The notes beneath the pieces are model-generated. The model was not told where the DNA came from. It was given only the letters and a program-made list of their open reading frames with translations, and searched no databases. A stretch of 64,000 bases of DNA from assembly GCA_029339195.1 (NCBI GenBank), contig JAPTJF010000098.1:93634-157633 (forward strand). The letters are read 5' to 3'. This DNA is from Micractinium sp. NFX-FRZ (taxonomy: Eukaryota > Chlorophyta > Trebouxiophyceae > Chlorellales > Chlorellaceae). The translations under genes and the position numbers were made by a program. Every line of letters begins with the position of its first letter. The first letter of the stretch is position 1. This document shows positions 37,972 through 49,815 of this stretch, piece after piece.

Positions 37972-40900
37972 ATGGCGGCCTTCCGAGCGCGCGGGCAGGG
38001 CGAGCATCAGCCGCTGCCAGCCCAGCACGCCAGGCCTGTCCTGGTGCCTTGCAGCACGCTCAGCCGCGAGCAGCAGAAGGCGGCGTGGTCGCAGCCGGTC
38101 AGCCGAGTGGCAGAGGTGCTGCGCCGCAGCAACGGCGAGCCTGTGCCAGAGGAGATGGTCCAGGCTCTGAGGGCGTGGCTCAACGATGACCACCCGCCTG
38201 GCCACGACATCTCCATCGGCGAGAGCGAGGTGCTGCGCAGGTGCGCTTGGGCGTTTCTTTTTTTTTCGCGTGGGTGGCCGTACGGATACTGTCCGCCGTG
38301 GCAGCGCGCAGGCTGTTGGGCTGCGGGGTCGTCTGCGGCGTCCCTGTCGCGTCCAGAGGCGTCTGCTTGCTGCAGGGAGGGCACCGTGCTAAACACACCT
38401 GCAAGCCCCCGCCCGACGCTAAACACACCACAAGCCCCTTGCTGCAGGGTGGCTGTTGGCGTGTTGGGGCTGCAGGTCCTGGTGCGGACCAGGCTGAAGC
38501 GCGCCGAGGCAGCGCGGCAGGAGGTGGAGGGGCTGGAGGCGGCGGCAGCCGCGGCGGCAGCGGCGGCGGCGGCGGCAGAGGGTGCGTAGCTGCGGGCGGC
38601 CTGCTGCTCCTGCTTGCCCGCTTGCTGCTTGCCCGCTTGCGGCCTGCCTGCCTGCTTGCTGCCTGCCTGCCCGCTTGCCTGCTTGCTTGCCTGCCTGCAC
38701 AAGCCCCCACCGACGACACCACAAGCCCCTTCCTGCCCTGCAGCGGCGGGCAGCGCCGACGAGGCGGCACGGCAGGCGCAAAAGGCGGCCCGCTGCACGG
38801 CGCGGGCCAAGCAGGCGGCGGAGAAGCGGCAGCAGGAGGCGCTCGACTTCCTGGAGCGGCTGCTGCTGGAGGTCCCTGACAGCTGCGGCCACGCCCCCAA
38901 AATCGGCCTGGAGAACACTTGGCGCAGGCAGCTGCTGGAGATCAGCATCCCGCAGTGGCGGCGGCTGTCGCCAGGCAGCCTTGTGCTGGTGCTCATCCAC
39001 CTGACGCAGACGCAGGCAAGGCCAGAGGGAGCCGTGCCTGCCTCCTCCTTCCTTTGTGTGCTGGCGGTCCCGGCTGCCTGCCGTGCGTTGCTGCCGTTCT
39101 TGCGCTCACTGCCGTCCCCGGCTGCCTGCTGTGCACTGCTGCCGTGCCTACATGCCTGCCCACCTGCATGGCCCGCTTGCCTGCTCGCCGCACTCCCCCA
39201 CCGCAGGGCCGCAGCCCCGACAGCCGGGCGCACACCCACCACTGCGCGCTCTTCCACCAGGTCGCGTGCGCCGAGTTCAAGCGTGCCACCGAGGTGGAGG
39301 CCGCCAGCGGCCAACAGCTGTCCTTGACAGGTGGGCGGGCACGCCGACAGGGAGCGGGGCGGGGAGGGCTGGGCGCGGCGGGCAAGAGTGTGGCAAGCAG
39401 GGCGCGCGGCCGGCTGCCAGGGGTGTGAGGCCCGGTCCCTGACCCTCCCTGCCGTCGCCGACGCCTGCAGACTGCTTCCTGGACGGCGGGGCCACCTATT
39501 CAGCCACCGAGCAGGAGGCCCGCCAGGCGCTGCACGACCTGCTGGCGACGGTGCTGCTGTGGGCGGGGCTGCGGCCGTCCTTCCTCTACTGCAGCCTGCT
39601 GACCCAGGGGGTGCTGACAGGCGAGCGCAGCAGCGAGGCGCAGCTGATGGCGGCGGGGGCGGCGGGCAGGGTCGTGCCGGCAGCGGCGGGCAGCCGGCTG
39701 CTGTTGAGGGCCCTGCGCAGCAAGTTCCCGCAGCTGGAGAGCAGGGTGCGGGCTGCCGTGCTGCCGCACCTCATCGAGGCGGTGCACCCCGACAAGAACC
39801 TGAAGGTGAGGGAGGCGTGCCAGGGAGGGGGGAGACGAAGAGGCGCAGCTGCAGGGGTTGGAGCAGCGTTGCGCGGCCAGCCAGCTCCCTCCCGTCTCGT
39901 GCGCCCCCTTTGCGTGCCACCCAGCTCCCTCCCTGTCTCCCCGTCTCCCTCCCTCGCGCCCTCCCTCCCTCCCTCTCTCAACCCTGCCCCTGGCCCTTGT
40001 GCAGCGCCCGGAGAAGAACGAGCTCAAGGCCGCGTGTGTGGTTGGCGCCTACGCCGCGGCGCTGGCGTCGGCGTCGGCGGCGGCAAAGGGCAGCGCGGCC
40101 GCCACCGCGCCCCTGGTTGCTGGCTTCTTGGTGGCGCTGGGCCGGGTGCAGAAGCGGGTGTTCACCGACAACCCCAAGTTCTTTGGCGGCATGTCGCCGG
40201 CCTCGGACCCGCACGCCATCGCGGCTGTGCTCGCCTCCTTCCAGCCGGGGGAGGTGGCCAGCTGGCGCATACGTGCGTAGAGGGGGCAGGCGGGCGGGCG
40301 GGCATGCAGAAGGGGCTGCACACCCAGGGGCAGAGCAGCGGCGGCACGGCGCTGGGTGGCTGCTGATGCGCTGCCCTCCTTTCGCCCTCCGCCGCCTGCA
40401 GGTCTGCCGCAGGACAGTGGGCTGCGGCTGACAGTGCAGCAGCTGGAGGCAGAGCTGCGGGAGGAGAGGGAGCAGCTGCGCCGGGTGCGCACAGGCGGGG
40501 GGCCAGGAGCGGGAAGTGCGGTTCGGTGCAGCTGCACAAGCCAGGCGGCAAGCCGTGTAGCACGCCAGCACCCCACAGGCGCACCGTGTTTTCCCTTTGT
40601 GTGGTGGCGCCGTCTCTCACGTTCTGATGCGGCTCCTTGCAGGTGGTGGCGGCGGGCGGGACCGTGGCCATCGGCGGAGGAGGTGGCGCCGCAGTGGGGC
40701 CGGCAGCAGGCGTGCTGACATCAGGTGTGCTGTGCACGCTGGTGTGCTGGCATCGGGTGTGCTGTGTATGCTGGTGTGCTGGCGATTTCAGGTGTGCTGT
40801 GCATGCTGGTGTGCTGTGCATGCTGGTGCGCTGACATCGGGTGTGCTGTGCATGCTGGTATGCTGGCGATTTCAGGTGTGCTGTGCATGCTGGTGTGCTG

Positions 40901-41934
40901 TGCATGCTGGTGTGCTGGCATCGGGTGTGCTGTGCATGCTGGTGTGCTGGCGATTTCAGGTGTGCTGTGCATGCTGGTGTGCTGGCATCGGGTGTGCTGT
41001 GCATGCTGGTGTGCTGGCGATTTCAGGTGTGCTGTGCATGCTGGTGTGCTGGCATCGGTGTGCTGTGCATGCTGCTGAGTGCACGCTGTCAAGTGCTGCC
41101 TGTTGCTGAGAGCATGCCGCGTGGTGGTTTTGCTGCCCCTGCCCCAAGCAGACATCCGCACTCCCAGCCCCTCGTGCGCTGGCAGCGTGGCAGCGGCGGC
41201 AGCGGCAGCCGGCGACGCGCTGGAGGACGAGGTGGCTGGCGGCGCTCTGGGCCCGCTGTCGGAGGAGGCGCGGGAGGCAGAGCGGCAGGCACGGGCCAGC
41301 ACGCAGCGGCGCCAAAGCCTGGAGCAGGAGCTGGCAGAGGCCAAGCAGCAGGAGCAGGAGGCGCGGCGCAGGGCGCAGGGCAAGCGCCAAGCGCTGGCGG
41401 AGGCGGAGGCGCAGCAGCGGGAGCAGGCGGAGGCGAGGCGGCGGGAGCAAGAGGCTCGGCGCAAGCGCCGAGCGGAGGAGGCGCAGCAGGCGGGGCCCAA
41501 GCGGCAGCGGCTGCAGCCCAGCGCAGCGCGGGTGGCCCGGGCAGCGCTCTCCGAATACAACGCCGCCCAGGAGGCAGAGGCCGCTGCGCGGCGCAGCGCC
41601 GCCCAGCCGCCGCAGCAGGCTCTGGGCCCGCTGCCGCTGCCGGCCAGCCGGGCGGCCGGCGTGCTTCTGCGGCAGCCCGCAGGGGCGGCGAGCGGGCTGG
41701 CAGCGCTGGAGGCGCCGCCCCCTGTGGACCTGTCGACGGCGGTGCGGCGGCCGGCCTGGGACGGTGAGCTGCTGCCGGTTGCTTTGCTGCCGGTTACTTT
41801 GCTGCCCAGCGCCTTGCTGGTGGATGCTTTGCTGCCGGGTGCTTTGCTGCTGGCACGGCGGCGGCAGCGGCAGTGCTTGGGCCCGCCCACCCCACCCGCT
41901 TTGTTGCTGCCGTGCTTTGTTGCTGGGTGCTTTG

Positions 41935-41973
<39 letters not shown>

Positions 41974-43054
41974 CGCTCAGCAGAGCGTGCATGCGGCACC
42001 CCTGCTGCCCCGCAGGGCGGGGGGTGAACGAGGTGCACGGCAAGTTCAAGGCGGGGGTGCGCAGCCACGGGACGACTCACTATGGGCCCTCCTGCACCGA
42101 CCGGCAGGAGGCCGAGTGGCACCTGAGCCTGTGAGTGCGGGGGGAGTGTTTGGGGTCACAGATTGGCAGCCAGGTGTGCCCCTGGCTGCTGCTGCCGCTG
42201 GCCTGCTGCCGCTGCTCTTGCCTGCCTCCCCTGTTGGCGCCCCTGCTGCACGCTGAGCTGCCTTGGTGCGCCGCTGCCTGCTGCCTGCTGCTGCCTGCTG
42301 TCGCAGGCTGCGCCCGGACGACGGGCCCTTTGCGCTGGGGCCGGAGCACCGGGCGTGGGCGCGCCGCACCCGCGCCGTCACCAGCGGCGGCCTGCCTGGC
42401 GGCACAGCCAGCGTCTCGGCTGCGCTGCAGACCACGCTGGGCTGGCGCTCCTGCGGCGCCGCCGGCGGCTTCTACGGCGTCGCCACCAGCGTGGCCGGCA
42501 ACAGCGTGCAGCACCAGATGTACCGCAGCCAGGCGCTGCTGGGCGCGGGCAAGAAGCAGGTTACTGTCAACTTTGGCTGCACCGCCCTGGGGCAGGGCAG
42601 CGGCGGCAGCAGCAGCGGCAGCGGCGACAGCGAGGCGCGCCAGCGGGCCGTGCGCGTCGCGGCGACAGCCGACGTGGCGGCGGTGCTCATGCGCCGCTTC
42701 CGCCTGGCGGTCGGGTGAGCGGGGGTTGTTGGTTGGGCCGGCCTGCTTGCGTTTGCCTGCTTTGCTGCTGCTGGGTGCCGCCTGCCTTGCTGCGCCTGGT
42801 TGCCTCGCCGTTGGCCTGCCTGGCTTTGCCTGGCTTTGCCTGCCTGCCCCGCCAGACCCGGTGCCCCCTTGCTGCCGCCCCCGCCGTCCCGCAGGGCCGG
42901 GGAGGCCACCACAAAACTGCTGCCCGAGATGAACTGGCCGCTCTTCGTGTGGGAGGCGCACGGCGGCGCGCTGCTGCTGCACTGGGCGCGCAGGCTGCCG
43001 GCGGTGGTGGACAGGGTGCGCGAGGCGTGCCGCTCCAGCGGGCTGGACGCCTAG
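37972..43054 (+). CDS. Unrecognised 953-residue coiled-coil protein, probably nuclear
   Basis: No family recognised. Twelve exons: 37972-38240, 38448-38581, 38744-39015, 39207-39330, 39471-39805, 40005-40272, 40402-40484, 40643-40724, 41152-41763, 42016-42130, 42307-42714, 42895-43054. The N-terminal half is helical (LRAWLNDDHPPGHDISIGES; RQAQKAARCTARAKQAAEKR). The middle has an alanine run, then VRAAVLPHLIEAVHPDKNLK and NPKFFGGMSPASDPHAIAAV. Exon 9 encodes a long charged coiled coil rich in Glu, Arg and Gln, followed by a nuclear-localisation-like GPKRQRLQPS. The C-terminal part (GVNEVHGKFKAGVRSHGTTH; GGFYGVATSVAGNSVQHQMY) looks globular and conserved. Intron 3 begins with GC (donor at 39016). 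Intron 8 is a minisatellite that repeats the donor region. Chosen start has the exon-consistent frame, though the frame is open further upstream. Confidence 0.72.
40719..41077. repeat. Intronic minisatellite, alternating units of about 31 and 34 bases
   Basis: Units contain gtgtgctgtgcatgctgg followed by either gcatcgg or gcgatttcag. About ten units fill most of intron 8 of the 953-residue gene. The array starts at the exon end, and a copy of the exon's last bases plus donor (gctgacatcgggtgtgctg) recurs at about 40829. Confidence 0.85.
41937..41973. repeat. (TGCC)n microsatellite
   Basis: About eight TGCC units in the intron 41764-42015. Confidence 0.8.
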
Positions 43055-43153
43055 GCGGCGCAGGCGGGCGGTGCAGGCAGGCGCAGACAGCGGTGGGGGG
43101 CAGGGCCGTGCGGCGGCAGCTGTTTGTCCTGCCTCCTCCCACCTCCTTTTCGC

Positions 43154-43158
43154 TGTAA
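43154..43158 (+). terminator. TGTAA polyadenylation signal of the 953-residue gene
   Basis: Plus-strand TGTAA 100 bases after the stop codon. Confidence 0.65.
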
Positions 43159-44231
43159 GGCAATTCACAAGGTGTCCTGGAAAAGGAAAGGGCAGGCAGG
43201 CAGGGAGCGGGGCGGGCGAGAAGAAAGGAAGGGAATCGGAAGGAGACAGGAAGCAGCCTGCCCGTTCGTCTCCCCGTGGGTGGTGTGCGCTGTGGGGGGC
43301 GTGCTGGGGTCCTGTGGCGCCCTCGCCGCTGTTGTGGGCGTGCTGGGCTGTTGTTGTGCCTGGCTGTGTGCCTCGGTTCGGCGTGCTGGGCGGTGCCTCC
43401 CGCCCCCCCCCCTACGCTGTCCCTCCCGGCCCGCCGGGGTTGCTGGCCGCTGCGCGGCCGCCTGGCCTGGCTGGCCTGCCTTTGTGGGACCTGCGCCCCC
43501 GCCATTAAGGAGTGCTTGCGAGCGAAGCCAACGGGGGGAGCATGGAGGCCAGGGCCCCCTGTCCTGCACCCCAGGCTCACAGCGCTCCACCGGCGGGTGG
43601 GGAAGGTTCCCCACAACACGCCGGCCTCCCCCGCGCTCTATTCGGTCGCTGCAACGCCTTTTCCCGCCCACATCAATCCTCTTTGATCAAAGACACGCTG
43701 CTCCGAGTCGGCCCAGGGCGCCCCTCGTGCTCGGTGTGCTGGCCCACGTGCTGAGCATGGCCTCCACGCAAGGAACCGATGGTCGACCGAGAAGAAGGGC
43801 CTCCCCCGGTACAAGCGCTGAATCCGAACTCGTGCGTCCTCTCCCCCCCGTCTGCTCCTCAACTCGCCAGCACCTAGTGTAGTTGTACTCGCGAGCGCTC
43901 GGTCGGTCGAGCACGCTGCCCCCCGGCGCACGGCTGGACTTGCTTGCCCGCTCGCCTGCGTGTACACGCACCAGAAAGAGCCCGAGGCGACCGTTTGCCA
44001 GCGTCGGGTAGGCAGCGCAAGCAAAAGTGCACGAGCAACCCGCGCAACGCTCTCTCTCCGGCCGCTCCCTCTCCTGGCCGCTTGGGTTCGGGCTGCATTC
44101 ACCCTGAACCGCGACATTTCCGCCGCCTGGACAGTTTAGCACCCGCTTACGCCAGTGTTGACAGTCCTCTGGGGGTGGCAGCCGCTTACGACCGCCGCCG
44201 TCGACGGACGCGCTGCTGCTTGCAGGGCGTC
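43159..44231. other. Intergenic and leader of the next gene
   Basis: GC-rich with no recognised gene. A strong acceptor-like sequence (gctgcttgcag) lies just before the next ATG, so its 5' UTR probably contains an intron. An open frame runs upstream from 43944 in frame with that gene; its residues look non-conserved. Confidence 0.45.
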
Positions 44232-45791
44232 ATGGCCCGTCCTGAGGCAACGGTATCGCTGATTCCGGCGGGCGGCACATGCAGCGCCGCTGCTGCTGGC
44301 CCTGCCGGCCTGGCCGCCCCGCCGCACTGGCCACAGCGGTGGCCGGTCGTGCACCAGCAGTCGCATGACCAGCCCCAGCCACAGCACTCTGCAGACAGCG
44401 GCGGCACCGTGCACACCCCGCCATGCCGGCCAGCGGACAGGAAGGCGGCAGCAGCTGCTGATGCCTGGGCAGCTCTGCTTGAGGCTGCGGGCACGCACGG
44501 CGGTCCCGCCCCCGCAGCCTGCCCCGCCCGCAAGCGCCGCAGGCTGTCCCCGGCCTCCCCGGCCCCACCAGCAGCGTGCCAACCGGTTCGCATGCAGGAG
44601 CTGCACCAGGCAGAGGCAAAGCAGGACGCGAGCCAGCCGCGGCGTGCGCAGGACGCACCGCCGTCACGGCACCGGCAGACGGCGCCGCAGCAGCCGCACG
44701 GGCCGCGCTGGCAGCAGCAGCAGGCGCAGCAGGAGCCGGCGCCACCGCAGCAGCCATCGCAGGAGCCGCCGCTGCTGGCGCAGCAGGAGCAGCTGTGGGG
44801 CATGCCAGCGGCAGCGGCACCCTGGGCCAGCAGCCGGCCGCTGCCCACAGCTCCGGCGGCGGCCACAGGCTTCCAACCCTTCCTCCCCTCCCTCATCCGG
44901 CCCGCGGGGCGTGTGGTGGCTGTGCGCCAGGTGCAGCCGCCGCCGCCGCCGCCGCCGCAGGGGCAGCAGCAGCAGGAGGCGGTGGCCGGCAACACACCCA
45001 CCCTGGCGGCGGCCCCCCGCTCGGCGGTGGTGCTGGCGCTGTCGTGGCTGCTCAAGCGGAAAGGCACCGCCGAGGTGGCACGCCTGCTGCAGCACGATGG
45101 CATTGTGGCGCTGGCCCACCTGCTGCTGCCCCCAGCGCAGAGCGATTTTTTTCATTCAGCCGTCGCCACGGCTGGCCAGCAGGCTGTGCCGGCGGCGCCG
45201 CACGCGGCAGCACCAGCAGCGCAGGCAGCGCCTGCGCCGGCAGTACTGGCAGCGCCGGCAGCGCCGGCAGCGCAGCAGGCAGCCCCGGCTGTGCCGACGT
45301 CGACGCAGCGCGACACTGCCAGGTGCGCTGGGCGCTGGGCGGCTTGCTGCTGCTGCTGTGCATGGCTGGGCAGTCTGCGGGATGGCATCATCTGCTGTTT
45401 TCCTCACACGGGGTGGCGTGAGAGGACTCCCAGTTGGGGGGATGCGCGGCAAAGGAGGCTTGGATGCACAGAGAGAGTTCTCAAGCGTGTGGTGGGGAGT
45501 GGAAGGGGCGCCCCCGCTGGGGGCACGCCGTGCCCTTGCAACCCTGCTGCTCCGGAATGGGAGCGCACAAGCGCCCGCACACCGCCCTAAAAGCCGCCCA
45601 CTCACCCACCCCCCTCTGCCCCGCCCCTCCTGTCCTGCAGCCCGCCAACCCTCCACCTGCCAGCTCAACTTCTGGCCAGCTGCATATCTACCATCCTGGC
45701 AGGCATGCCTCAGCAGCACCAGCAGGGTGTCACTGCACCCCACCAGCAGGGCAGCTCAGCACACAGCCTGGCTGCGCCAGTCCAAGCGTAG
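44232..45791 (+). CDS. Gln/Pro/Ala-rich protein with nuclear signal, unknown function
   Basis: Predicted 413 residues in two exons (44232-45322, 45641-45791), joined in phase 2 through a split serine codon. Features: AADAWAALLEAAG helix, a basic cluster ARKRRRLSP likely to be a nuclear localisation signal, a Gln-rich stretch (QQQQAQQEPAPPQQPSQEPP), a Pro run and a helical segment VVLALSWLLKRKGTAEVARL. Composition is that of a transcription-associated or scaffold protein, but no DNA-binding domain is visible. The gene at 48862 shares the AWxALLxAxG motif, a basic patch and the same intron phase before a short last exon. The start follows an acceptor, so an upstream leader intron is likely. Confidence 0.6.
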
Positions 45792-48700
45792 CCAGGGTGT
45801 GGCTGCTGGCAGGGTGTTGCGGGTGGGCATGCCCTGCCTTGCCCTCCCTTTGCCAGCCCGCCAGGCATCCGCCCACATCACCACACCCCGCATGTTGCAC
45901 CCCAAGCCCCTGTTCTCACGCACCCAAGCAAATACACACCACCTACCTGTCTCTTTCGTTCTAGCCCCTCCCTGTTTGACCGCCTGTCCCGAGCGCACAC
46001 ATACCCAGCAGCGCCGCAAGCGCGCCCCCTCCCTCCAGTACGTCTCTCTCCCAACTCCCGTACAGGGCCCTTGGGACTCGCCCTTGCATACCCTGCCCCG
46101 CCCCTGCCCTGCCTTGCATCGTGGCAACACCCCAGTAACCGCCGCTGCCACTGCTTGAGAAAGCAGCCGGCGTGTGAGCGCTCAATTGCAATCCCCCTCT
46201 TCTTTTGGGTGCTCGTTCTGTGGCATCACTCCGTCGCCGGCGGGCTTCCCCCATGCCGCCCGCCTTGTAAAGCGCCTTTGAGCTGTGCGCCCCCCCGAGC
46301 CCCAGTCTCGAGTCTGGCTTGGTCCCCAACTGCCAACCGCCCGACTGGTCCCCCGCTTGCTGCGCCACACAGCGGCCAACCACCCCGGGCCTGCCTGCCT
46401 GCCTGCCGTGCTCCTGTGACACCATGTACATTATGGTACACTAGAATGGTACACTAGTATGGTACACACCAGCCAGGAGGCATGGGGCGCTGCCACGAAA
46501 TGGACACATGCACCTGCAGGCCTGTCCATCTGACCGACTGAGCTGAGTGGATGGCGGAGAGTGGGAGAGGTGTCCCAATCAACCCCTGTACTGTAGCTAC
46601 AGACAGTGTAGAGGAACAATTGGTGAGGTGGAACAGCCCCTGGGTGTCTAGTGGGTGGAACCAGGCCGTACTTCTGGCTTACTCAGGAGCCCGGGAGGCC
46701 GGGCTAAAGCAGGTCTGACATGATGTTTCAGAGTGCACAGGTTGGCCAATCCGACCGAGCCAGCTCGTGCGAGCAAAGCAGGTGGCGGTGGCACCCGCCC
46801 GTGCTCCGGTCCCGTGTTAAGAGCAGGGGTGGGCGGGAATCAACGGTTTATCGCGCAGTGTTGCCATGATTTCTGCATCAGTGCGAACCGTGGCGGGCAG
46901 AGGATGGGTTGGGAAGGGAGCACCGGAGGAGGGGGTCCGGCTGCATCCGGATCCGGAGCCCTGGGCGTTGGCAGCCTCTCTAACGGCTCCCCTCAACTCG
47001 GCCCAGCTCGGTCCGCACCAATGACTCACATATGCCACAGTAAGGGGTATAGTGCATGAACACTCTTATGCATGTGGCGCTCCCTGCACAATCTGACGCA
47101 CGGCGCGGCGCTAGCGGTGGTGCCACCCAATGTGAAGCCGGGCCGGTGGCTGCCACGCCGGCCGCTGCCGCCCGACCGCCTTCGGCCGGCATGTGGCACC
47201 TGCCAGCCGGCGCTGCCCCTGCCCAGGTGCATCAATACAACATGGCTTGGCCTTGAAACTGTCGACAGTTTGCCAGCCAGCGTCCCACCAAGTTGTACGT
47301 GTGCACCCTGTGCGGCAAAGACGGTACCGCCGGAGCAAAAGCAGCCCGGCCGGCAGTGGCTCCCCACTGCTGGCTCCAGACACTCCAGTGCTACACCGCT
47401 ACACCCGCTACACAGCCCCCAAGCCAGCAGCGATGACGAGCCGGCACCAAGGGAAGAGGGGATGCGCAGCAATGGGAGCTGGAGCCGGAACAAGAACCGG
47501 TGGTGGTGGCCCCGGCGTGGCTGGCGCCAGTGCAGGGGCCTGCAGAGGCGGCACAGCACCCCTGCAGCAGCAGCGAGGCATCCTGGCGTGGGAACAGCTG
47601 CAGCTGCGCACGGGGAAGGAAGGGAGGAAGGAAGGGAGGAAGGAAGACCACATGCCGGCGCCAGCTGCGGAGCAGCGCGCATTGCTCCCTTCGCACCTGG
47701 ACATTGGAATGGTGAAGGGAACTGGCCTGCAATCTCGCAAGGGAAACCACTGCAATGCGATCAGAAGTTGTGCTGTGCTGAAATTTGTGGCAGAAACACA
47801 CCTCAAGGGGGTGGTGCCTCTTCGCGTGGTTAAGAGCGGACAGGACTGTGGCCACGGTCAGCCCCTCAAGGAAGGGCGGTCCGGCTCCTCCAAGGCTCCT
47901 CCTGCACATCAGGGCAGCCTGGTCAACCCCATAAGCGCCGAAATTTACGGCGTACAATGCGCCGGCGTGTTTACAGGCTGAGGAGGTGGGGGGCACAGTG
48001 CACCACAGCGTGCGTGCGGGTGCGGTGCGACGGTCGGCGGGACTGCCGCGGGACCTTTCCTGCCGTCGGCAGGGACGCCCACATCTACAGCCGCGCGTTG
48101 TGCCGGCTGCTTCGTCCCAGCCACTGTGAATGACCCTCCGGTCGCTTCAGCCGGGCAAGGGCACGGGAGGGAGGTGAATGGTGGGAATGTCGGACACGTG
48201 TTCCGGACGGCGGGGCGGATACTTCTTGCGCCCGCGCAGGCACAAATATCAGATCCGCCCGTTTCTCAGGCTGCCACGCACCTCAAGCTTCTGCACGCTT
48301 GTCACCGCGCCTCTCCCCGATTTGGACACAGCTCGCGGACGCTACACAGGTGCGGCACGCCCGAGTGCACTCTGGGAGCGCCACGCTTCACGGCCCGCAG
48401 ATGGCTCTGGGAGGCCGTTGCAACCGCGTGGCATAAGCCGGCGAGCGGCCGGCCCTTGCTTGCAGGGGCACACACGGGTCCATGATTGTTGTGTCCGCCT
48501 GCGTGCCTCCTGCAGATAGGCATCAGCACCACATCTAAGAAGGTGTAGGGTGGAACGGCCCGCGAAGCCATCGGGTGAGCGCAGCCGCCCCTCTGAGGGG
48601 GGCGGTGGCCGCCGCTGGCCACGGTACTGAGCGCTTGTACAAATTATAAGCCAGGGCTGCCGCTGAACCCAGTGGCACCCAGCGGCTGCATTCGGGCTGG

Positions 48701-48861
48701 GCTGGCAGGTGGTGGTGTAGTGAACGACAGAGGTTGGCTTCTGTGTTTTGAGTCAGGTACTGCTTCTATTGCAACTTGCCCCTCACAGTGTCACGTTCTG
48801 CTTGATGCATGCAGGTCGTGCCGGCACTCAGTCACAGCCTCCACCTCAGCGCCGTCCACCC
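45792..48861. other. Long intergenic stretch, 3 kb, no gene recognised
   Basis: A possible TGTAA lies near 46266. At 46428-46470 atggtacact recurs three times in a row. At about 47625-47650 there is a GGAA/GGAAGGGA purine run on the plus strand. Plus frames of 253 and 262 residues (47072-47833, 47193-47981) overlap each other in different frames and have no motif, so I treat them as chance. The end of the stretch should hold the promoter and leader of the 48862 gene. Confidence 0.45.
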
Positions 48862-49815
48862 ATGGCGGCCCCATGCGCCAGCGCCAGCGCAGGCTACTGG
48901 CAGCAGCCGCCGCTGCAGTGGTGCGGGCAGCCCGCGGCTGCTGGCGCCGCCTGCGCAGCACCCGCCGCCACCACCTCACACCCCTACCTCCCCACCCCGC
49001 CCAGCAGCCCGCAGCGGCCAGTCGTATCTTCCGGAAGCTCTGCATGGCAGGCGCTCCTGGCTGCCTCTGGAGTGTTCACGGCTGAAAGCAAGCTCGCGCC
49101 GGTGAAGCCCAGCCGCAGCCGCCAGCGTGCCAGCAGCGGGCGGCTGGGGCCGGCCGGCGGCAGGGTTGTAAAGCGCGTCGACCTGCGGCCGCGGCGGCAG
49201 CAGGGCCAGGCGGTGCATCCGACACGGAGGCTCGCCTCGCCTCCAGGCACGCAGGCGCCTGCGGGCACGCCCTCCGCTCAGTCTGGGGCCAGCTGCGCGC
49301 CTGCCAGCTGGGCACCTGCCACGTCATCCTCGTGCGAGGCCACTGCCAGCTCACCCTGCAAGGTGGCACCCCCAGAGCACAGGTGGGCCCTGTGGCGTGT
49401 TTATTCGGGAGGCCCGCGGGTTTCACAAGCATGCACAGGCCAGCGGGGCAGGAACAAGGAGGGGGCATGCGACCCCTGGACGGGTGGTGGCAGCCGCACC
49501 CGCCCAGGCCTGCCCAGCTGGCCCAGCCCGCCTGGCCGCCTTGCCCGCCTGCCTGCCCGCCCACCTGCTGTTCTCTCAAACTTCAACTGGTACTGGCTGG
49601 CAAGAGTCCCCTCACAAGCCGCTCCCCGCCTCTCCCCCTCTCTGAATTGCAGCTGCCAGTTGCTGCCCGCCGCTGCCCCCACGCTCACACCGGCGCCCAC
49701 CGATGCCCTGGCCGGGGCAGTCACCGCTGCTGGGATGGCACTCATTCGCTGCACCATGAGCCCTCTCGACTTGTGCCAGCTTGATACGGCCAAGCACTTC
49801 TTGGCACTCTTCTAG
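48862..49815 (+). CDS. Small Ala/Ser/Pro-rich protein, possible paralog of the 44232 gene
   Basis: Predicted 227 residues from exons 48862-49382 and 49653-49815, joined in phase 2 through a split serine codon. It begins MAAPCASASAGYWQQ, contains SSAWQALLAASG and then basic patches (KPSRSRQRASS, VVKRVDLRPRR). The last exon encodes a mostly hydrophobic helix, TDALAGAVTAAGMALI, and ends DTAKHFLALF. No known domain. The open frame extends upstream to 48748, but an acceptor-like atgcag lies between, so the first in-frame ATG after it was used. Confidence 0.5.
   Translation: MAAPCASASAGYWQQPPLQWCGQPAAAGAACAAPAATTSHPYLPTPPSSPQRPVVSSGSSAWQALLAASGVFTAESKLAPVKPSRSRQRASSGRLGPAGGRVVKRVDLRPRRQQGQAVHPTRRLASPPGTQAPAGTPSAQSGASCAPASWAPATSSSCEATASSPCKVAPPEHRWALWRVYSGGPRVSQACTGQRGRNKEGACDPWTGGGSRTRPGLPSWPSPPGRLARLPARPPAVLSNFNWYWLARVPSQAAPRLSPSLNCSCQLLPAAAPTLTPAPTDALAGAVTAAGMALIRCTMSPLDLCQLDTAKHFLALF

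Noticed and set aside
40162..42122. Minus-strand frames of 280-442 codons over the minisatellite
   Set aside because: Produced by the repeat and by antisense of the coiled-coil exon.
43944..44231. N-terminal extension of the 44232 gene
   Set aside because: Frame is open but residues look non-conserved and an acceptor precedes the chosen ATG, so this is probably leader or intron.
47072..47981. Overlapping plus frames of 253 and 262 codons
   Set aside because: Overlap in different frames, no conserved-looking segment; neither supported.
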